A stretch of 64,000 nt of DNA, taken from the NCBI GenBank assembly GCA_945859605.1, contig OX243817.1, positions 18,471,956 to 18,535,955 of the forward strand. Reading direction: 5' to 3'. A program made the position numbers and the translations under genes. The DNA comes from Lumbricus rubellus (lineage: Eukaryota; Annelida; Clitellata; Crassiclitellata; Lumbricidae). This document shows positions 13,201-22,200 of the stretch, piece by piece. How positions within the stretch are numbered: the first letter of the stretch is position 1; the number at the start of each line of letters is the position of its first letter. The notes beneath the pieces are model-generated. The model was not told the origin of the DNA. It did no database searches and saw only the letters and a list, made by a program, of their open reading frames with translations.

Positions 13201-16200
13201 GCCAATCGATCTGTCAAAGATGCCAAATGCGTACGTAACATCGAGTGACCGTTCTACGTTCATTTCGTCTGTTAGCAATTCTGCATTTGAAAATGGAGAC
13301 TTATGAATTGCCAGGGATTTCCAGTTCCCTTCTATTGAAGACCCCAGTCTTAGTCTGTTAGAAAGCCATGTGGTTCAAATGTGACCTCAAGGAGGAATAG
13401 CTGGAGATTGTGAAAATGAGAGAAACCAATCTACCTAAGTTACAAAACAGAAGTTCAGAAGATAAATGGAAATAATTTTGTGCTTGTCTGTTGTTTGCAG
13501 ATGTCTGCTGGAAGACTTTGTGGCGCTTGGTAAAAGAGAAGATGGATCAGTTCCAGAGCTGGAATTTGAGCAGCTTCCGTCAAGCCATCCGCTTTTCATC
13601 ATGTATTCATCGGGAACGACTGGAGTGCCAAAGTGCATGGTCCACTCGGCTGGAGTAAGCCAAACTACCTCTATAATGTATCAGATGAAGGCTATTCTAA
13701 AGACAGATCTACGTAGTAAGCACTGAGGTAGATAGGTTTGGGCTGGCAGGAGGAGAAAGGGAAGGGCATCTTACATTGAAATAGACAAATGAAGGGAAAA
13801 TGCGTGAAGAAATGGATAAGAGGGTTAAAAGTTAATGGAAAATGGGATGGAGGTTGAAAATCAAATGGAAAATTGGATGGAGGTTGAAAATCAAATGGAA
13901 AATTGGATGGAGGTTGAAAATCAAATGGAAAATTAGATGGAGGTTGAAAATCAAATGGAAAATTGGATGAAGGTTGAAAATCAAATGGAAAATTGGATGG
14001 AGGTTGAAAATCAAATGGAAAATTGGATGGAGGTTGAAAATCAAATGGAAAATTGGATGAAGGTTGAAAATCAAATGGAAAATTGGATGGAGGTTGAAAA
14101 TCAAATGGAAAATTGGATGGAGGTTGAAAATCAAATGGAAAATTGGATGAAGGTTGAAAATCAAATGGAAAATTGGATGGAGGTTGAAAATCAAATGGAA
14201 AATTGGATGGAGGTTGAAAATCAAATGGAAAATTGGATGGAGGTTGAAAATCAAATGGAAAATTGGATGAAGGTTGAAAATCAAATGGAAAATTAGATGG
14301 AGGTTGAAAATCAAATGGAAAATTGGATGGAGGTTGAAAATCAAATGGAAAATAGGATGAAGGTTGAAAATCAAATGGAAAATTAGATGGAGGTTGAAAA
14401 TCAAATGGAAAATTGGATGAAGGTTGAAAATCAAATGGAAAATTGGATGGAAGTTGAAAATCGAATGGAAAATTGGATGGAGGTTGATTGGATGAAGGTT
14501 GAAAATCAAATGGAAAATTGGATGGAGGTTGAAAATCAAATGGAAAATTGGATGAAGGTTGAAAATCAAATGGAAAATTGGATGGAGGTTGAAAATCGAA
14601 TGGAAAATTGGATGGAGGTTGAAAATCAAATGGAAAATTGGATGAAGGTTGAAAATCAAATGGAAAATTGGATGGAGGTTGAAAATCGAATGGAAAATTG
14701 GATGGAGGTTGAAAATCAAATGGAAAATTGGATGGAGGTTGAAAATCAAATGGAAAATTGGATGGAGGTTGAAAATCAAATGGAAAATTGGATGGAGGTT
14801 GAAAATCAAATGGAAAATTGGATGGAGGTTGAAAATCAAATGGAAAATTGGATGGAGGTTGAAAATCAAATGGAAAATTGGATGAAGGTTGAAAATCAAA
14901 TGGAAAATTGGATGGAGGTTGAAAATCAAATGGAAAATTGGATGAAGGTTGAAAATCAAATGGAAAATTGGATGGAGGTTGAAAATCGAATGGAAAATTG
15001 GATGGAGGTTGAAAATCAAATGGAAAATTGGATGGAGGTTGAAAATCAAATGGAAAATTGGATGGAGGTTGAAAATCAAATGGAAAATTGGATGGAGGTT
15101 GAAAATCAAATGGAAAATTGGATGAAGGTTGAAAATCAAATGGAAAATTTGATGGAGGTTGAAAATCAAATGGAAAATTGGATGGAGGTTGAAAATCAAA
15201 TGGAAAATTGGATGGAGGTTGAAAATCAAATGGAAAATTGGATGGAGGTTGAAAATCAAATGGAAAATTGAATGGAGGTTGAAAATCAAATGGAAAATTG
15301 GATGGAGGTTGAAAATCAAATGGAAAATTGGATGAAGGTTGAAAATCAAATGGAAAATTGGATGGAGGTTGAAAATCAAATGGAAAATTGGATGAAGGTT
15401 GAAAATCAAATGGAAAATTGGATGGAGGTTGAAAATCGAATGGAAAATTGGATGGAGGTTGAAAATCAAATGGAAAATTGGATGGAGGTTGAAAATCAAA
15501 TGGAAAATTGGATGGAGGTTGAAAATCAAATGGAAAATTGGATGGAGGTTGAAAATCAAATGGAAAATTGGATGGAGGTTGAAAATCGATGGAAAAAGTA
15601 CTGACAATTTAATGACAATTAGGGTTAACTGGAATGAAAAGAGAATGAACTGTGGAGGATGAATGAGTTTTAAATGTTTGTCGCTTGATTTTGTTTTTTA
15701 GGGAACGTTGTTAAAACATCTGGAGGAGCACATCATTCAGAGCAACATGACAAAAGATGACATTCTCATGTACTTCACCACAGTCAGTTGATCTGTTGTT
15801 TCTCATTATTAATTATAATAATAATTATTAATTCAAGTGATTAATTAATTCTGTAAATGTTACGTGTGGTTACACTTAACAAGTGGCTTATGTTAGGTAG
15901 ATTCCAGTGACCAATCAGTTGATGGCTCTTGACTATATCCTCATCTTTTGCATTGCTGGAGCTCCACAGCCTCGATTCTGTGTAACTCTGATCTGGAAAC
16001 TTTTATATCCTGAGCTCTATTGTAGCGTCCAATACAACAGTTGATGGTTCCTTTTAAGTAAGAAATATTCCTGCTAATCTCATTCCACTGAACAAAACCA
16101 ATTTAAGGACCAAAAGGACAATTCTTGGTGCTGATCCTGACATTTATAGTTATATTCATAAAGGTCGACAATGTCAGGTATTGGTGCCAGATGGAATTGT

Positions 16201-19200
16201 ACAGACTGAGCTTAATGGCACAGTACAGAAGACAATCTGAAATTCTGCATCCATGCGCTCTTCATTAGCCATTACCCTAAACCCCTCTCCCCATCATTGA
16301 CATATTGGTGTTGAGCACTTGCAGAGTGCTAGCGATCTGTGTCAGACTAGCCATTCATTCATTCATTCATTCAGAGCATTTATATAGCGACCCTTCAAGA
16401 AACTACTCGGAGGTGCTCAGCCATGTTTAAAATATTATATCAAAGCAGCCATAGTACTGAGACAAACTGTGGATAACCGAATGAAACTGAAGACATTAGA
16501 TTAATATGATTAAATTTTGGTTGCTTAATTAGACAGGTTGGATGATGTGGAACTGGTACGTTACGTCGTTGGCGATAGGATCTGCAATTGTCTGCTACGA
16601 TGGTTCACCGCTTGTTCCCCACGTCAACGTTCTTTGGGATCTAGTCGACAGATTGAAGTAAGTTTCATGTTTTATGCACACACGAGCAGATATAACTCAT
16701 AAATTACTTTACTGCTTGCTTAGCAGTGTGTGTGTGATTTTATGTTTAAGAATTTAATCTAAGTGACGTTTACATTGCAAAAGATTCTTATTGATTTGAT
16801 TTTAATCGATTAGATTATGATTAATTAGATTACAATTAATTAAATTCCAAACGATTATATTCTTTAGATTCTAATTGATTAGACAAATAGCTAATTCTAA
16901 TTTTTATCAATGAGATACAAGAATTTGCTGATTCTAATTAATTAGCAAATTCCAGTAGCTAATTGCAATTGATTAACAATTTAACTAATTGATTGATTAA
17001 TTGAATCAGCAAACCGCTGATTCTAATTAGCTACAAATACCTATTAGCCTTTCTACTTCTACTTCATTTCTTTCTCTTCTCAAAACTGTCTTATTCGACC
17101 GGGGTTGGACTGGGAGCGCTCCTGAGTAGTAACCTTGAAGGAGCGCTATATCAAATTCTCAGTAAATAAATAAACAAGATTTATCTAAATCTAATCAATC
17201 ATCAAATTTCATATTTAGCTGTGTAATGCCTTTCGCAAAATAGTTGTTGGCCCCCATGATTCCATTAGAGATTTTCAGGTGTTACGCAGTAGAAATCATG
17301 TGTAGAAAATCAAGTCGGTTGGGACAGTGTATTGGTCTTCTGCCCAGATTAGACTCAGTGTCCACTTTTCAGCAAAGTCAGAATGTTAAGTTGAAGAAAT
17401 TACATTGCATGCTTCTTTACTGTTCTTCCTAGGATAACGATTCTAGGCACAAGTGCAAAGTGGCTGAGTGTCTTGCAGGAAAGAGACGTTAGACCAAGTG
17501 AGTCCTTTAATATCATTGGCTTGCATACATCTTTGTCTAAATATGTTCATAGTCAGTTGTTTTCATGAACCTTTTCAGAGCTGGGGTAAACATAGCACTG
17601 TCCAATGAAAATCAACAATTACTACATCAAATTAGTTTTCTTTTTCACTTGGAGAGCTCTGCTTTCATCGTCTCAAAATGTTTATTGTGAGGAGCTTTCT
17701 GCGGAGCTGAGTTTTTAAATTTTATGCAGGGATTCATTGCAAGAGCCTTTCAGAGTGCAAATGTGTGTAGTGTTTTGCCAGAAATCGAGTGAATTGTCAT
17801 CATAAATTTCGTTATTTAGATCATGTTAGGGTAGCAATCAACAGATGCATAATTATTTCAGTGGAGTAGGAATTGGCAAAAGCTAAGAGCATGCACGTCA
17901 TTCAATCATCTTATAACATTTAACCCTTTGTCATCTTATGACATTTAACCCTTTGTCATCTTATAACATTTAACCCGTTGTCATCTTATGACATTTAACC
18001 CTTTGTCATCTTATAACATTTAGCCCTTTGTCATCTTATGACATTTAACCCTTTGTCATCTTATAACATTTAACCCTTTGTCATCTTATGACATTTAACC
18101 CTTTGTCATCTTATAACATTTAACCCTTTGTCATCTTATGACATTTAACCCTTTGTCATCTTATAACATTTAACCCTTTGTCATCTTATAACATTTAACC
18201 CTTTGTCATCTTATGACATTTAACCCGTTGTCATCTTATGACATTTAACCTTTTGTCATCTTATAACATTTAACCCTTTGTCATCTTATGACATTTAACC
18301 CTTTGTCATCTTATAACATTTAACCCTTTGTCATCTTATAACATTTAACCCGTTGTCATCTTATGACATTTAACCCTTTGTCATCTTATAACATTTAACC
18401 CTTTGTCATCTTATGACATTTAACCCTTTGTCATCTTATGACATTTAACCCTTTGTCATCTTATAACATTTAACCCTTTGTCATCTTATAACATTTAACC
18501 ATTTGTCTTCTTATAACATTTAACCCTTTGTCATCTTATAACATTTAACCATTTGTCTTCTTATAACATTTAACCCTTTGTCATCTTATAACATTTAACC
18601 CTTTGTCATCTTATAACATTTAACCCTTTGTCATCTTATAACATTTAACCATTTGTCTACTTCTAGGAGAGACGCACAGTCTTGAGACACTGCACACAAT
18701 CCTGTCAACCGGTTCCCCGCTGAAGCCACAGTGTTTTGACTACGTCTACAGCGACATCAAGTCCGATCTTCTGCTCGGTTCGATCACAGGCGGAACGGAT
18801 ATCATTGCTTGCTTTGCCGGAAACAACTGGACGGTTCCGGTCTATCGCGGAGAGATCCAATCGTGCCATCTGGGAATTGCCCTGGAGAGTTGGAATGAGG
18901 ATGGTACGTTAATGGGTCGTTTCTGTTGCAATGAAGTGTTTTACCCAAGAGGGCTGAAAACCCTCCGTGCAACCCTCCTCCTTTACCCGGGCTTGAGACC
19001 GGCACAGGTTCCATAATGTAACCTGAGGTGGAGCTGTAGCCTGAGGCGGAGTTGTGGATGGGTGCTCAAGGTATCTGATAAATGAAATTGAGGACAGGTT
19101 TGGTTAAATGCAGCCAGGTAGGTTGGGTGGGTGGATGTGTGGATGAAATTATACCTTAGAAAACCTGTACAAGTGTCTACATTGAGGTACTTAAAAAGCA

Positions 19201-22200
19201 GTGATACTTGCAAGAGAGCTGCAGTTCTGAATCTTGTCATCATAGCAGTCATCTTTATGATGTTTTTGTCAGACTTAACAGTAATTTTTAATTAAATTGT
19301 TTCTTTTTTGTGCAGGGAAGCAAGTTTATGGAGAAAGTGGAGAACTTGTGATCACGAAACCATTTCCAAGCATGCCAACACATTTCTGGAATGATGCAGA
19401 TGGCAGCAAATATCACAGTGCATACTTTGCAAAGTTCGATGGTATGTAGCTCTGCATGCTAGTGGATTAGTTAGTATGAGGAATTTCTAGGTTTTTGTAT
19501 GACTTTAATTGCTATAAATTGTTGAAATTATGCATCTGTACTACTGTAATAAATGATAGATTTTAATCTGAGCTGTAATATTACACTTGATAAATTAATT
19601 TGCAGGTGGTTGTGGGTCAGGTTTGGTTAGGCAGGCAGGTAGGCTAGGTTGATGAATGGAGGAAATTATAATACAATTTAGTGTAATATTACACTTGCAG
19701 TAAAATGTTGTATTTTGAGCTGTGTTTGTGTCGAATAACAGTCAATGCCACAACCTATTTTCACCTTAACCCTTTAATGCTGGAGGATATATAGGATTTC
19801 CCATACCATTTACTATCATCTCGGCATTAAAGGGTTAAGTATGTATCAACTGTTGGTCCCTTGAACGTTAACACTGTTTTGCTGTAGTAATAATTTTATA
19901 TGAAATCGCACTTCGGATTTGCTTGCTTTGCCGGAAACAACTCACTAATATTGCTCTTGTTGCAGAGCTCTAGCAATTATAATTATCATCTGATGTTTCT
20001 GTGGATAGGTGTGTGGGCTCATGGTGACTTCTGTCTCATCAATCCAAACACACGTGGCATCTGGATGCTGGGCAGGAGGTACGACATACTCACAGAATAT
20101 ATACTTGCATGGGAATTTAGATGTTGTGTGTGATTTTTAAAAATATGTTTTTTTCGATCACCTCTTAGTATGGAAGATGTACATTTATTACCACGTGTAT
20201 GAACACGAAAATGCGGATAGCAACAGCAACTGGTCAATTAAAGATTATTCTTATCTTCTTATTTTAATTTTGCTCTGTTTTTCCAACACATGCATGGACA
20301 TGTTTTATTTGCATAACTCTGGCTGAGAGACAATCAAATGATGAGAGCCCTTTCCTTTTTGGATCTCTTCTTGTGAACCGTTGGAGTGCTGTAACAACCA
20401 TCTTGTTCTGGCACTTATTTTTCTGCCAATTTAACGCTTTAACGACCAGCTGCATTAGTTTCCCAATCGCTTTTAGTACTCTCTCTCGCTATCCTAACCC
20501 TTTACCGACCGAAGGTATAGGACTTCCTCTGCCATTTACACTTTGGCCGGTAAAGGGTTAAGGCAGAAATCTTTTGCATTGTGGTTGTCATCTCACAATT
20601 TGAGCCTTTCAGTTTGCTTCCAAGTGTTTGTTTTTACAGGTGAAATTTGGTTGTTTTTTCAGTGATGGTACTTTAAACCCTGGTGGTGTTAGGTTTGGCA
20701 GTGCGGAAGTCTACCATGTTGGTATGTCTGTGCTGTTCTGTTGTTTTAACTTAGAATTAGAAATGCTAGTCTGGTATTCTGACATGACCAGCAAGATGAA
20801 AAGCAGCAGCAGCAGCACTACAGCATTCATCTGCTTAAGAATTGCAAGAAAAAAATCCAAAGGATAGAAGCAATTCACGGTGTGGGTCCAAAGAAATGCA
20901 GTTAGTCATGTGATCAATTTGTTAAGACTTAAACATCCGGTATAATATTATTGTGCCTCAGAATTTCTCATCTAAATTGTGCACTGGTTGACATGTACGT
21001 GAGACTTGGCTCGATATGTAAGACAAATATGCTACAGCAGATAGCAGATTGTTCACTCTGTCTATGCCCAAATAAATGAGAATGAAGTTGGTAGCAATTT
21101 GCCAGCACTGCACCACTGGTTTGAAGTAAGGTTTTTATCTTACATTCTTGAATGATCAAAAGAAACAAGAATATTGTGCTATGGAAGAATCTTAAAACAG
21201 AAACATAAGACGACCATGGAATACCTTACATGTATATACACCGTGAGTCAAAAAAAGTAAGCCAAATTGTTTTTCATATATCTCTAATGCCTGATAACAT
21301 ATCACGCTAATATTTTCCAAATAATTAGAGAATTGGACGAAGAATATGATTCCAAAATTTCATGGGATAAAGTTGAACGGATAAAACGATATGAATCTTT
21401 AAACTTCATATGCCGAAATTGCCATTTACAAGCAATTTTTTGTCAGATTCAATAAAAAAAAAGTAAGCTGAACTGTTTTTATTATATCTCCAATGCCTGA
21501 TAATTAATCATACTAAAAGTTTCCAGATATTTAGAGAATTGAACCTAGAATAGGATTCCAAAATATCATGTAATAAATTTGAACGGATAGAAAGATATGA
21601 ATATTTAAACTTCATCTCCGGAAATTTCAGTTTTCAGCAAATCTGTTATGGTGTTCGCTGCAGTTTTGATGCCTGATAGTTCCCAATTTTGGTCTTCAGT
21701 GATCCTGGAGTAAAATTTTACGGAATATAAAGTGTGGAGCGTGCATAATTAAAGACCGAGTCTACCAGACAACAATCCATGATATAAACGATCTGAAGCA
21801 ACGCTTGTTGGAAGTGTGGGATGGCCAGAGGATAATCGACGATGCTGTTGCCTAATGGCGCCAGCGCCTCAAGGCTTGCGTGCAAGCTGGAGGATGACAT
21901 TATGAGCATCTTATTTAATTAAATAATCAAATCATACTGTTGAGGTCATATTGCTAGTTCAATTATCTACATATCTGGAAAATTTTAGAATGATTGATCA
22001 TCAGGCATTAGAGATATGAGAAAAAGTTTGACTTACATTTGACTGAATCTGACAGAAAATTGCTTGTAAACGGCAATTTCTGGAGATGAAGTTTAAATAT
22101 TCATATCTTTTTATCCGTTCAACTTTATCTCATGAAATTTGGGAATCATATTCTTGGTCCAATTCTCTAAATATTTGGAAATTTTTTAGCATGATATGTT

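Noticed and set aside
13832..15607. 591-codon antisense frame and 294-codon sense frame in the 30-bp repeat
   Set aside because: They arise because the unit length is a multiple of three; there is no unique sequence, start context or splice support, and the array is inside an AACS intron.
16530..16537. Acceptor at GACAG/GTTGG for AACS exon 10
   Set aside because: It would read a stop (GTT GGA TGA). The AG four bases earlier (ATTAG/ACAGG) gives TGWMMWNW in frame.
17912..18660. CRISPR-like regular repeats
   Set aside because: Head-to-tail 25-bp units with no spacers, in an animal intron; a minisatellite.
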